Under the pieces are notes generated by a model. It searched no databases and was not told the origin of the DNA. It saw nothing but the letters and a program-made list of their open reading frames with translations. Both the position numbers and the translations under genes were made by a program. Positions 8,314 through 17,131 of a stretch of 64,000 nucleotides of DNA are shown in pieces. The first letter of the stretch is position 1. The number at the start of each line of letters is the position of its first letter. The stretch comes from an uncultured Lachnospiraceae bacterium (lineage in GTDB: Bacteria; Bacillota; Clostridia; Lachnospirales; Lachnospiraceae). The DNA is taken from the NCBI GenBank assembly GCA_910585965.1, contig CAJUHH010000015.1, positions 1 to 64,000 on the forward strand, written 5' to 3'.

Positions 8314-8766
8314 TTAAATATCCATCATTTTATGGATCTTGTCCATAACAATGCGGGTATCTTCTACCGTTCTTATCGCCATCATAATCGTATCATCCCC
8401 GGCTATGGAACCCACGATCTCCCTCATCTTCATGGCATCAAGCGCAGCCGCAACCGCCATCGCCATTCCGGAAACCGTTTTGATCACCAATATATTCTGC
8501 GCCATATCCATAGAAACAAAACCATCTTTCAGCACACGGATATATTTGTCCCCTAAAAAGCTGTCGTCCTGTTTGAGTACCACATACTTCTGCTTTCCGT
8601 TTCCTGTAGGCACTTTGGAAAGCTTCAATGCCCTGATATCCCTGGAAACAGTCGCCTGTGTCACCTGGAAGCCCGCTTTCTTTAGCAGCTCCGCCAGTTC
8701 GTCCTGCGTCTCAATGTCGTAGTTTTCGATCAACTCAATGATTTTTCCATGTCTGCTCTTTTTCAT
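8314..8766 (-). CDS. argR: Arginine repressor ArgR/AhrC
   Basis: A 150-residue hexameric arginine-dependent regulator of arginine biosynthesis and catabolism. The N-terminal winged helix (about residues 1-70) contains TQATVSRDIRALKLSKVPTG, the ArgR DNA-recognition segment. The C-terminal domain contains GSIAGDDTIMMAIRT with the GDDT arginine-binding motif. It lies between nadK and recN in the housekeeping cluster; no arginine genes are nearby. Confidence 0.95.
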   Translation of the reverse strand: MKKSRHGKIIELIENYDIETQDELAELLKKAGFQVTQATVSRDIRALKLSKVPTGNGKQKYVVLKQDDSFLGDKYIRVLKDGFVSMDMAQNILVIKTVSGMAMAVAAALDAMKMREIVGSIAGDDTIMMAIRTVEDTRIVMDKIHKMMDI

Positions 8767-8814
8767 CGTTCTTTATCCCCCAATTCCGCTGTGAACTCTT
8801 TTACCCTTCTATTT

Positions 8815-9705
8815 TTAAACGCTCAGTTTTCTGTGCAGTATCTCCAGAAAACTTGCTTCATTCAATTTTACAATGCCAGTGGTCGTTTGCGCCCTTTCGA
8901 TGGCCACCCGGTCCCCAGTGTACAATGTCACATTATGGCTGCCGTCAAAATTAACTTCCACCTGCTGTGCGGCTTCTCCTCTTCCTGATCCGATTTCAAC
9001 CTCTACTTTGTCCTCCGGTGCAAGAATAATGCTTCTTGTACTGAGCGTATGGGGGCTGATGGGCGTTATCATGATAAGTTCCGCTTTCGGTTCCACGATC
9101 GGCCCTCCCGCCGAAAGATTATATCCGGTCGAACCCGTAGGAGTTGCCACGATCACGCCGTCTGCCTGGTATTCGTTCAAAAACTTCCCATTGACGGAAA
9201 TCCGAAAACAGATAATCTGCAAAGAACCGCTCCTTGTAATTGCAATATCGTTCAACGCGCTGGACTCTTCCATTTCATGCCCGGTAACGCCTTTTTCTTC
9301 ATGCCTTTTTTTATGTATTTCCCCCCGTATGATCCTGCCGGTCAGCATCATTCTCTGCTCCACCTCGTATCTGCCTTCCAGAAGCTGGTCCAAGGCTGCT
9401 TCCATGCCCGCCTCCTCTATTTCAGCCAGATATCCTAAAGTCCCCAAATTAATTCCAAGCAGCGGAATATCCCTTTGAATAATATCCCTCGCTGCCTGTA
9501 AAAGCGTTCCGTCCCCTCCTAATACGAGAATACAGTCCACATCCGCCGGTATCCGGGCGGCATCCGTATAACCATGTTCTTTTTCCATTTCCTTTATCTG
9601 GACGGTGCATTTTTTATGATGCCTTTGCAAATATTGTTCAATTTCTTTTGTTTTTTTCAAGTCCCGGTCTTTATGTCCGTTTGTAATAATATAAAAATGA
9701 TCCAT
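8815..9705 (-). CDS. nadK: NAD kinase
   Basis: NAD kinase phosphorylates NAD to NADP and is essential. Its hallmark LGGDGTLLQAAR is at roughly residues 58-70, followed by NLGTLGYLAEIE and the C-terminal-domain motif ATPTGSTGYNLSAGGPI. The protein is about 296 residues, normal for the family. The ATG at 9705 (MDHFYI) is chosen over an upstream in-frame start because GGGAG precedes it; this leaves it 13 bp after the tlyA stop and avoids overlap. Confidence 0.95.
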   Translation of the reverse strand: MDHFYIITNGHKDRDLKKTKEIEQYLQRHHKKCTVQIKEMEKEHGYTDAARIPADVDCILVLGGDGTLLQAARDIIQRDIPLLGINLGTLGYLAEIEEAGMEAALDQLLEGRYEVEQRMMLTGRIIRGEIHKKRHEEKGVTGHEMEESSALNDIAITRSGSLQIICFRISVNGKFLNEYQADGVIVATPTGSTGYNLSAGGPIVEPKAELIMITPISPHTLSTRSIILAPEDKVEVEIGSGRGEAAQQVEVNFDGSHNVTLYTGDRVAIERAQTTTGIVKLNEASFLEILHRKLSV

Positions 9706-9718
9706 CTTCTCCCAATTC

Positions 9719-10603
9719 CTATAATGCCCCGTGGGCATCCTCCACAACCTTGGCGATCCGTTCTTTCATTTCCTGTTCCTGCGACAGCCCGCATTTCCCG
9801 CTTGTGATTTTTTCCAATCCATGTTGGGCTTCCGTTTCTGTCAAACGCTGCGTTTCTTCGGGTATCCATTCCGGTTTTTGCAAATATAGCAGATATTCTA
9901 TATTCCCTTCCGGCCCTTTAATTGGCGAGAAACTAAGCCCTTGTACGGAAAAACCGATGCTGTCGGCAAAATCTATTATTTTTTCTATGACTTCCTTATG
10001 GATTTCCGGCTCCCGGACCACGCCCTTCTTTCCGACTTTATCTTTTCCGGCCTCAAACTGGGGCTTGATCAGGCATACCATCCGCCCCATTTCTTTCAGC
10101 AGATTTCTTGCCGGAATTAATATTTTGGTAAGAGAAATAAAGGAAACGTCCACCGAAGCAAAATCCAGCCGGTCATCGATATCTGACGGAAGCATATAGC
10201 GGAAATTTGTCTTTTCCATGCAGACGACCCTTTCGTCATTCCGCAGCTTCCAGTCCAGCTGCCCATGCCCTACGTCCACGGAATATACTTTCGCCGCACC
10301 GTTTTGCAGCATGCAGTCGGTAAAACCGCCGGTCGATGCCCCGATATCCATGCATATCTTTTCTCCAAGCATAATTCCGAACTCCGTCATCGCTTTCTCC
10401 AGCTTCAGCCCGCCCCGGCTGACATATTTTAACGTGCTTCCCTTCACCTCGATCCTTATTTTTCCGCTGTCAAAAGAAGCTCCTGCCTTGTCTTCCCGCT
10501 GCCCGTTTACGAACACGCTTCCTGCCATAATAATCGCTTTCGCTTTTTCTCTGGAAGGCGCATATCCCTGCTCTACCAGCAGTACATCCAATCGCTCTTT
10601 CAT
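9719..10603 (-). CDS. tlyA: TlyA-type rRNA 2'-O-methyltransferase
   Basis: TlyA/YqxC proteins methylate 2'-OH groups of rRNA cytidines at the subunit interface. The 294-residue protein has an N-terminal S4 RNA-binding domain (residues 1-60, with REKAKAIIMAGSVFVNG) and an FtsJ-like Rossmann methyltransferase domain with the SAM motif MDIGASTGGFTDCMLQNGA. Which rRNA positions are modified cannot be told from sequence. It lies between dxs and nadK, the conserved Firmicute order. Confidence 0.92.
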   Translation of the reverse strand: MKERLDVLLVEQGYAPSREKAKAIIMAGSVFVNGQREDKAGASFDSGKIRIEVKGSTLKYVSRGGLKLEKAMTEFGIMLGEKICMDIGASTGGFTDCMLQNGAAKVYSVDVGHGQLDWKLRNDERVVCMEKTNFRYMLPSDIDDRLDFASVDVSFISLTKILIPARNLLKEMGRMVCLIKPQFEAGKDKVGKKGVVREPEIHKEVIEKIIDFADSIGFSVQGLSFSPIKGPEGNIEYLLYLQKPEWIPEETQRLTETEAQHGLEKITSGKCGLSQEQEMKERIAKVVEDAHGAL

Positions 10604-10617
10604 ACCGTTCCCCCGTT

Positions 10618-12477
10618 TCAGAGTCCGGCATATTCCGCAAGAATCCTCTCCCTTATCGAATCCGCGTCTATGCCGATTTCCTGCCTCAATATGTCCACAT
10701 TACCATGTTCTACATATTCGTCCGGGATCGTAACTGCCAGCAGCGCTTTCCCCTTATTTTCCAAAAATCCTCTGACTCTTTCCCCATAACCGCCGCTGGC
10801 AACGTTTTCCTCCATTGTCACTAAGAGTTTATGGTCTTCCGCTGCCTCCTCTATCAGTCCTTCGTCCATAGGTTTTACGAACCTCACGTTCACGAGGGAA
10901 CAGGAATATCCCTTTTCCTTCAGCTGTTCCCGTACCTGGCATGCTGTTTTTACCATGCTTCCAACCGCCAGAAGGCAGATGTCCTTTTCCTTATAAATAA
11001 ATTCGCTTTTTCCATATACGATCGGTTCCCTGTATTCCTTCAGCCCGTCATAAGCCTCGCCTCTCGGATAGCGTATTGCTATGGGCGCCCCGAAATTCAC
11101 TGCAAACTTCAGCATATCCGAAAGTTCCCACTTATTTTTGGGAGCCATAATATGCATGTTTGGAATAGAAGATAAATAGGAAAGATCAAAAATCCCCTGA
11201 TGCGTCTCCCCGTCGCTTCCCACCAGGCCGGCTCTGTCAATAGCAAAAACCACCGGCAGATTCTGAATACATACATCATGCAGGATCTGGTCGTAAGCCC
11301 TTTGCAAAAAAGAAGAATAAATCGCCACAATCGGCTTCAGTCCTCCTGCGGCCAGCCCGGCGGCAAATGTCACCGCATGTTCTTCCGCTATTCCCACGTC
11401 AAAAAACCGGTCGGGATACATATTCCGAAAACGCTTCAACCCGGTTCCATCGGGCATAGCAGCCGTAATCGCCACCACCTTTTCATCCCTCTGCCCCAGT
11501 TTCGTCATAACAGTAGAAAAAATATCCGTATAGTTCGCTTTCGTCCTCGGATGAACCGGCAGCCCCGTTTCCACCACAAACGGTTCCGCCCCATGGAATC
11601 TTGCCGGATGCCTCTCCGCCGGCTGATAGCCTTTCCCTTTCTGTGTCAGGACATGGATGAGTACCGCCTTTTTCACTTTCTTGGCCTCGTTGAATACGCG
11701 CACCATCTGCCCGATATTATGCCCGTCCACCGGTCCAAGATAGGTGATTCCCATATCTTCAAACAGCATCCCCGGAATAACCAGCTGTTTAAAGCTGTTC
11801 TTCGCGCGGCGGATAAATTTGACCATCTGGTTGCCATATTTGGGCATATCCTTTAGCGTATTATATACGCCGTCACGCAGATCCAGATATCCGTCCGCCG
11901 TCCTGACATTGTTCAAATATTTGGATACGCCGCCCACATTTTCGGAAATGGACATATTATTGTCGTTTAATACAATAATATAATTGGTATCCAGCCTGGC
12001 CGCATTATTCAACGCCTCATAAGCCATCCCCCCTGTCAGGGAGCCGTCTCCTATGACCGCCACGACCGAATGTTTTTCCCCCTTTAGGTCTCTTGCCTTT
12101 ACTAGGCCCAGGCCAGCTGAAATGGAAGTGGAACTATGCCCGGTATCAAAAGCGTCGCAGTCGCTTTCCTTTCTTTTCGGGAAACCGCTCATCCCCCCAT
12201 ACTTTCTCAGATTTTCAAAGCCGCTCCTCCTTCCGGTCAACAGCTTATGGGTATAAGACTGGTGTCCCACATCCCATATAATCTTATCTTCCGGCAGATT
12301 CAACGCAAGATGCAGCGCCATCGTCAGTTCCACCGCTCCCAGGTTAGAGCCGAGATGCCCTCCTGTCACGCTGATCTTTTCAATCAGGAACTCCCTGATC
12401 TCTTCTGCAAGCAAAGTGAGTTCTTCCTCTTTGATATTCTTGATGTCGTTTACCTGGCGAATATTATCCAATAGCAT
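10618..12477 (-). CDS. dxs: 1-deoxy-D-xylulose-5-phosphate synthase
   Basis: DXS condenses pyruvate and glyceraldehyde 3-phosphate, the first and rate-limiting step of the MEP isoprenoid pathway. The 619-residue protein shows GGHLGSNLGAVELT near the N-terminus, the thiamine diphosphate motif AVIGDGSLTGGMAYEALNNA, and the pyrimidine-domain stretch DVGIAEEHAVTFAAGLAAGG. The ATG at 12477 is chosen for the AAGG seven bases upstream. Its neighbour ispA uses downstream products of the same pathway, so the two are functionally linked. Confidence 0.97.
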   Translation of the reverse strand: MLLDNIRQVNDIKNIKEEELTLLAEEIREFLIEKISVTGGHLGSNLGAVELTMALHLALNLPEDKIIWDVGHQSYTHKLLTGRRSGFENLRKYGGMSGFPKRKESDCDAFDTGHSSTSISAGLGLVKARDLKGEKHSVVAVIGDGSLTGGMAYEALNNAARLDTNYIIVLNDNNMSISENVGGVSKYLNNVRTADGYLDLRDGVYNTLKDMPKYGNQMVKFIRRAKNSFKQLVIPGMLFEDMGITYLGPVDGHNIGQMVRVFNEAKKVKKAVLIHVLTQKGKGYQPAERHPARFHGAEPFVVETGLPVHPRTKANYTDIFSTVMTKLGQRDEKVVAITAAMPDGTGLKRFRNMYPDRFFDVGIAEEHAVTFAAGLAAGGLKPIVAIYSSFLQRAYDQILHDVCIQNLPVVFAIDRAGLVGSDGETHQGIFDLSYLSSIPNMHIMAPKNKWELSDMLKFAVNFGAPIAIRYPRGEAYDGLKEYREPIVYGKSEFIYKEKDICLLAVGSMVKTACQVREQLKEKGYSCSLVNVRFVKPMDEGLIEEAAEDHKLLVTMEENVASGGYGERVRGFLENKGKALLAVTIPDEYVEHGNVDILRQEIGIDADSIRERILAEYAGL

Positions 12478-12522
12478 AGTCATACCTTCTTCCCTTTGTT
12501 TCCGCAACTGGCAATAGAGGCT

Positions 12523-13425
12523 TTATTTTTCTCTTGTAATTAATCGGCGGATCAGCTCTTCCAAAAATAAATTCCTTTGTCCAAAAGAGGATAGGATAGC
12601 AACCGCTTCCTCTGAAAGCCTCTCCACTTCTTTCTTTGCCTCTTCCATCCCCTTTAATGTGACATAGGTCGTTTTTTTATTCTTCTCGTCACTTCCCGCC
12701 TCTTTTCCAAGCGTTTCCAAACTCCCCGTCACGTCCAGAATATCGTCCTGGATCTGAAAAGCGATTCCTATATTATAAGCGCATTTTTCCACTTTTTTTA
12801 CTTCTTCCTCAGATGCCCCGGCCAGAATGGCTCCCGTCATCATGGCGCTTTGGATCAAGGCTGCCGTTTTATGCTCGTGGATGAAAAGAAGCTGTTCTTC
12901 CGTCGCCTCATCCTGCGCATTTTCTGCTTCTATGTCGGCCGTCTGTCCTCCTATCATTCCATAAATGCCTGATTTTCCGGCAAATATCCGAAGCGCTTGT
13001 GCCACTTTCTCCCTTTCCCTCTCGCCCCTGGCCAGGAAAAAAGCTTTGATCCCCGTCTCAAAAGCAAAATTCAACAAGCCGTCTCCTGCCAGCACCGCCA
13101 TTCCTTCCCCATAAACCGCGTGCGTCGTCTTTCTTCCCCTGCGGTATTCATCGTTATCCATGCATGGCAGATCGTCATGCACCAGGGAATACGTATGAAT
13201 CATCTCAATAGCGGCCATAAAAGGCTCTGCAACACGGCCCTCTCCCCCGAACATATCAAAAGTTTCCTTCAACAGCATCGGCCGCAGCCTCTTCCCGCCG
13301 GCGAGAATGCTGTAATTCATTGCCTCTTCTACTCTTTTCTGGTACCCCTCTTCCCTGGGCAGATATTCTGCGATCACCGCTTCGATTTTCTCTGCCTTTT
13401 CCTTCCGTTCCATCTCAAAATTCAT
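12523..13425 (-). CDS. ispA: Polyprenyl (farnesyl/geranylgeranyl) diphosphate synthase
   Basis: A trans-isoprenyl diphosphate synthase that elongates DMAPP with IPP for quinone and undecaprenyl precursors. The 300-residue protein has both aspartate-rich motifs: DDLPCMDND (first) and QIQDDILDVTG (second). The ATG at 13425 is chosen because GGAG lies seven bases upstream; it overlaps the 3' end of xseB by 11 bp, implying translational coupling. Chain length (C15 or C20) is not certain. Confidence 0.93.
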   Translation of the reverse strand: MNFEMERKEKAEKIEAVIAEYLPREEGYQKRVEEAMNYSILAGGKRLRPMLLKETFDMFGGEGRVAEPFMAAIEMIHTYSLVHDDLPCMDNDEYRRGRKTTHAVYGEGMAVLAGDGLLNFAFETGIKAFFLARGEREREKVAQALRIFAGKSGIYGMIGGQTADIEAENAQDEATEEQLLFIHEHKTAALIQSAMMTGAILAGASEEEVKKVEKCAYNIGIAFQIQDDILDVTGSLETLGKEAGSDEKNKKTTYVTLKGMEEAKKEVERLSEEAVAILSSFGQRNLFLEELIRRLITREK

Positions 13426-13630
13426 CTGTTTCTCCATCCTCGCTGATTTTTAATACCTTCTTTTCTACCTTATCTATCTTATCGCTGCAGAATTTCAGGA
13501 TCTCCATCCCCTGTTTATACTCTTTAAAAGCATCCTCCAGCGTAATATCCTCCGCTTCCAGCCGTCCAGCCGTATCCTCTAATATTTCAAAGGCTTCTTC
13601 CAATGTCAGTTCCTTTCTTTTTGTTCCCAT
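13415..13630 (-). CDS. xseB: Exodeoxyribonuclease VII small subunit
   Basis: A 71-residue helical protein (LTLEEAFEILEDTAGRLEAE followed by a second helix ending KVEKKVLKI), the normal XseB length. It binds XseA to form exonuclease VII, which degrades single-stranded DNA. The ATG at 13630 has AAGGAG nine bases upstream and overlaps the end of xseA by 25 bp, so the two subunits are translationally coupled. Confidence 0.93.
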   Translation of the reverse strand: MGTKRKELTLEEAFEILEDTAGRLEAEDITLEDAFKEYKQGMEILKFCSDKIDKVEKKVLKISEDGETDEF

Positions 13631-14832
13631 TCCATACTCTCCTTGCACAAAGTCTTTGCGGTAATGATTCCATCCCTCACATGCACCCTCAGGTTTTTTC
13701 CTATTTCAGCCGTCCGTATGCTGGCGACCGTCCTTCCCTCTTCATCGGATACATAGGAAAATCCCTGCTTTAATTTATCCAAAGGGGATAATCCTTTCAG
13801 CCTTTCGATATATACCTCCAAAAGGTGTCTTTTTGCCGTGAGGACATCCGCCATCGCCTTTTCGATCCGCTCCTCTAATTTCAGAGCATAGGTCCTTTTT
13901 TCCCGGATCTGCCCTGCCGGACTCAAATATTTCAGCTTCAGCCCCAGATTCTCCAAACGCCCCCTGCATAGATCCAGCTTATTTCTGAAAAGCCGTTCCA
14001 ACGTATACTTATATTCCCCCAGCATTTCTTCAAACTGCCGGTATTCATACACTGCCAGCTCTGCCGCCGCCGACGGGGTAGGCGCACGCAGATCCGCCAC
14101 GTAATCGGCTATCGTCGTATCCGTTTCGTGGCCCACGGCTGAAATAATGGGAACAGAACAGTCAAAAATCGCCTGTGCTACCGCTTCTTCATTAAATGCC
14201 CACAAATCTTCAATCGAGCCTCCGCCTCTGCCCACAATCATCACATCCACGCCAAACCGTTCCAAGGTGCGGATGCCCCGGACAATAGATGGAACCGCCT
14301 GCTCCCCTTGGACAACTGCAGGATAAAGCACGATTTGCACATAAGGGTTGCGCCTTGCGGCTATATTGATAATATCCCTGACCGCCGCCCCTGTGGCCGC
14401 AGTCACCACGCCGAGCTTCTCGATATATTTAGGAACCGGCTGTTTATAGCAGGGATCAAACATTCCCCTCTCTTCCAGCTCCTCCTTCAGCTTTTCATAC
14501 CTTTCATAAAGAAGCCCCGCTCCGTCCAATACAATCTGCCTTGCATAGAGCTGGTATTTCCCATCCCGCTCATAAACATCGACAGCCCCTCCCACAACCA
14601 CCTGTTGTCCCTCTTTCATCCGAAAAGCAAGACCGGAACGGTTCCCCGCAAACATCACGCAGGAAATCGTTCCTTTCTCATCTTTTAACGTAAAATAAAT
14701 ATGTCCCGAGGAATGATATTTGCAGTTGCTCACTTCGCCTTTTACAAACAGCGACTGCATCATAAAATCCTGCGTAAACATATTCTTTATATAGGAATTT
14801 ACTTGTGCTACCGTATATACATTCTGCATCAT
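13606..14832 (-). CDS. xseA: Exodeoxyribonuclease VII large subunit
   Basis: The catalytic subunit of exonuclease VII, 408 residues. The N-terminal OB-fold includes VKGEVSNCKYHSSGHIYFTL. The central catalytic domain has GVVTAATGAAVRDIINI and the GRGGGSIEDLWAFNEE motif followed by SAVGHETDTTIADYVADLRA. A coiled-coil C-terminal region (about 270-370) precedes the final GFSYV strand. It is followed directly by xseB. The Shine-Dalgarno sequence is weak (AGGGA, about 15 bases upstream), so the start may shift by a codon. Confidence 0.96.
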   Translation of the reverse strand: MMQNVYTVAQVNSYIKNMFTQDFMMQSLFVKGEVSNCKYHSSGHIYFTLKDEKGTISCVMFAGNRSGLAFRMKEGQQVVVGGAVDVYERDGKYQLYARQIVLDGAGLLYERYEKLKEELEERGMFDPCYKQPVPKYIEKLGVVTAATGAAVRDIINIAARRNPYVQIVLYPAVVQGEQAVPSIVRGIRTLERFGVDVMIVGRGGGSIEDLWAFNEEAVAQAIFDCSVPIISAVGHETDTTIADYVADLRAPTPSAAAELAVYEYRQFEEMLGEYKYTLERLFRNKLDLCRGRLENLGLKLKYLSPAGQIREKRTYALKLEERIEKAMADVLTAKRHLLEVYIERLKGLSPLDKLKQGFSYVSDEEGRTVASIRTAEIGKNLRVHVRDGIITAKTLCKESMEWEQKERN

Positions 14833-14846
14833 TTTCGCCTGTATCC

Positions 14847-15245
14847 CTACGCAAATTTAGCAAGAACCCCGTTTACAAACGCAGGGGAATTTTCCTGCCC
14901 GTATTTTTTTGCCAGTTCCACCGCCTCATTGATCGCTACTCCAGTAGGAATCTCATCATCGTATTGAATTTCATAAACAGCAAGGCGAATAAGGGTCAGA
15001 TCCACCTTGCCCATACGGGTCGTATCCCACCCTTTTGCCGCTTTATTGATGCTATCGTCGATGGCTTCCAGCCGGGACGCAATATCCTCATATTTGGCAC
15101 TAATATACTTTTCGTCCTTTTCTGCCGCCGTGTTCTCTTCTTCCTGAAAAAACAGTTCTTCCTGCTCCGGCATATCTTCCTTATTATTAAATTCTACGCG
15201 GAAAAGCAGTTTGAAAATCTGTTCCCTCAATTCTCTTCTTCCCAT
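14847..15245 (-). CDS. nusB: Transcription antitermination factor NusB
   Basis: NusB works with NusE (S10) in rRNA antitermination. The 132-residue all-helical protein begins MGRRELREQIFKLLFRVEF and ends with ELAKKYGQENSPAFVNGVLA, the conserved NusB C-terminus. A Glu-rich insertion (about residues 27-45) replaces part of the second helix, common in this lineage. It lies between asp23 and xseA. Confidence 0.95.
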   Translation of the reverse strand: MGRRELREQIFKLLFRVEFNNKEDMPEQEELFFQEEENTAAEKDEKYISAKYEDIASRLEAIDDSINKAAKGWDTTRMGKVDLTLIRLAVYEIQYDDEIPTGVAINEAVELAKKYGQENSPAFVNGVLAKFA

Positions 15246-15257
15246 AGTATGCTTATC

Positions 15258-15644
15258 CTATCTGTCTTTCTGCATATTAATGCCGGCAATGCGAATATTT
15301 ACATCTGATACATCGAGTCCCGTCATATTTTCAATCGCGCTCTTTACCCTCTCCTGCACCTTGCGGCTGGTGGCGGGGATATTATAACCATATTCCATAA
15401 TCAATGCCATGTCGATCCGTACCGCCTTGCCGACCACATCGACTTTTACGCCTTTTTTCAAGCTCTTCACGCCCACCTTGCTCATGAACTCATGGGTGAT
15501 ATTTCCGGCCATTGCCGCAACGCCGCCTACTTCTGTAGCCGCTATTCCTGCAATCATGGCAACCACATCATCCGCAATTTTTACCGTTCCCGTATTTTCA
15601 TCCGCATCCATTACATATGCGCTTCTATCCAATTCCTTTTCCAT
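15258..15644 (-). CDS. Asp23/Gls24 family envelope stress protein (YqhY-like)
   Basis: A 128-residue Asp23-domain protein with VKIADDVVAMIAGIAATEV and VKVDVVGKAVRIDMALIMEYG. Family members in Firmicutes associate with the envelope or with fatty acid synthesis control (YqhY lies beside acc genes in Bacillus); exact function is unknown. The ATG at 15644 follows GGAGG. An extended -10 promoter candidate is 48 bp upstream, so it is probably the first gene of the nusB-xse-ispA-dxs operon. Confidence 0.88.
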   Translation of the reverse strand: MEKELDRSAYVMDADENTGTVKIADDVVAMIAGIAATEVGGVAAMAGNITHEFMSKVGVKSLKKGVKVDVVGKAVRIDMALIMEYGYNIPATSRKVQERVKSAIENMTGLDVSDVNIRIAGINMQKDR

Positions 15645-15691
15645 TCGATTTCCTCCATTCAAGGTTGTTTGTACTTCGCCTGTTTCCATCT

Positions 15692-15700
15692 ATCATACCA
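15692..15700 (-). promoter_or_regulatory. Extended -10 promoter for the asp23-nusB-xse operon
   Basis: On the minus strand TGG followed by TATGAT forms an extended -10 element about 48 bp upstream of the asp23-family start; the -35 region is weak. It fits as the start of the housekeeping operon running down to nadK or recN. Confidence 0.45.
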
Positions 15701-15727
15701 AAATTTACGGATTTTGCATAGACCTTT

Positions 15728-17032
15728 TTACAGCCAAAAACTCAAACTGAACTGTTCCGCATTATCCGCATATGCTATTACGCCGTCCGGGCTGTCCAAA
15801 TAACGGAAAATTTCCTGTTCTTCAATCAGCGACTCCTGCATCTGGCGGTATACGTCCTCCCCGCTGCACTTTAACGTCACATATGTCGTTCCTTTCGCAT
15901 ACTCTCTCTCGAAAAGCTCCTTGAGCCGTTCCGCGTCCACCGATGTAAAATAAGCTCCTTCCCTCACGTAATAATTAGCCGCCATCGATGTGCATTCCGG
16001 CAATTCCACCACATGGTCTATCGTATGGGTTCTTTCCAGCTGCTGCGTAGTCACGCATAAATAGTCATAATTAATTGTGGGCAGATGTTCCCCCCCATAT
16101 TCATCATTTTCCCCGGATTCTTCCATCTGGTAAGAGGCATCCCCCCATGTCGGATCCACATAATAATAAGAGCCGTCTATCCTGACAAGATTCCAGGCAT
16201 GTCCTTCCCCCTCCGACACGCTTCCAATCACAAGCGTGGAAGAAATATCCAATCGATCCAAAAGATACTGGAAGGCTTTGGCATAGCCCTGGCAGACTGA
16301 ACGCCCATATATAAACACGGAGCAGATATTCTGGTTATCCGGCGCTCCCGCATCATATTCCGTATGATTGATAATATATTCGTACAAATACTTCACTTTC
16401 TCATATTCGTCCGCCCCTGGCGGCAGGCCGGACAGGCATTTTTCCACATAAGCATCGATCCGTCCCTGCTTTTCTTCCGCCTCCGCTTCATCGATCAGAT
16501 AAGTGCCTGTAAACGTAATTTTTTTCAATTCCTCTCCTAAGGTATATTTTGTAAATGTATAGCCGTCTACATAAAAAATCTCAGGATGGTCGTTCAGCAC
16601 ACATTGGAATACTTTTTCTATTTTTTCCGTATCCATGCAAGTAAGGCGCACTTCTTCCCCCCGCTCTTTCAATATCTGTAAAATCTCTACGTAAATCAGC
16701 TGTTCTTCCCCATACAAATGTTCAAAACAATAATTCCCCTCCTGTCCGGCAAGCAGATTCGGAATCGCCTCCTCTGAAAGTCCTACTGACAGGCGGATCG
16801 AATCATCATCTTTATCGCCTGTCATCAGCTCCGTCACTTTTTCTTTCCCGGATTCACTTTCCTGCGTTTCCTCTTCCGGCAGCTCCTGCTGTTCTTCCCC
16901 TTCTGCCTCATAAACTGTTACGGGCGGTTTCTCCGGCTCCCCTGTTCCAAAAGGCATTCCGCATCCAATGCCGCCCAAGCCCCCAAGCGCCATAGCAAGG
17001 AAGCACAAAATTATTCTCTTTTTTCTCTTCAT
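15728..17032 (-). CDS. Lipoprotein with transglutaminase-like domain
   Basis: From the ATG at 17032 (GGGAGG six bases upstream) the protein is 434 residues. It starts with a basic, hydrophobic leader ending GLGGIGC, a lipobox, so it is likely membrane-anchored outside the cell. A Glu/Gln/Pro-rich spacer follows (about residues 33-75). The central region has a transglutaminase-like fold with the triad visible in SVCQGYAKAF (Cys), GEGHAWN (His) and YYVDPTWGD (Asp). Such proteins may be proteases, amidases or cross-linking enzymes acting on the wall; the substrate is unknown. It sits between prfC and the asp23-type gene, same strand. Longer in-frame starts would mask the signal peptide. Confidence 0.85.
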   Translation of the reverse strand: MKRKKRIILCFLAMALGGLGGIGCGMPFGTGEPEKPPVTVYEAEGEEQQELPEEETQESESGKEKVTELMTGDKDDDSIRLSVGLSEEAIPNLLAGQEGNYCFEHLYGEEQLIYVEILQILKERGEEVRLTCMDTEKIEKVFQCVLNDHPEIFYVDGYTFTKYTLGEELKKITFTGTYLIDEAEAEEKQGRIDAYVEKCLSGLPPGADEYEKVKYLYEYIINHTEYDAGAPDNQNICSVFIYGRSVCQGYAKAFQYLLDRLDISSTLVIGSVSEGEGHAWNLVRIDGSYYYVDPTWGDASYQMEESGENDEYGGEHLPTINYDYLCVTTQQLERTHTIDHVVELPECTSMAANYYVREGAYFTSVDAERLKELFEREYAKGTTYVTLKCSGEDVYRQMQESLIEEQEIFRYLDSPDGVIAYADNAEQFSLSFWL

Positions 17033-17131
17033 CCGCATCCTCCCTGCTTCGTTCCCGCCACTGTACGCCCAGAGCCGGACACCTCTTCCGAAAACTATTC
17101 TTCGGAAATTAATTTTCTTAATTTTCTTCAC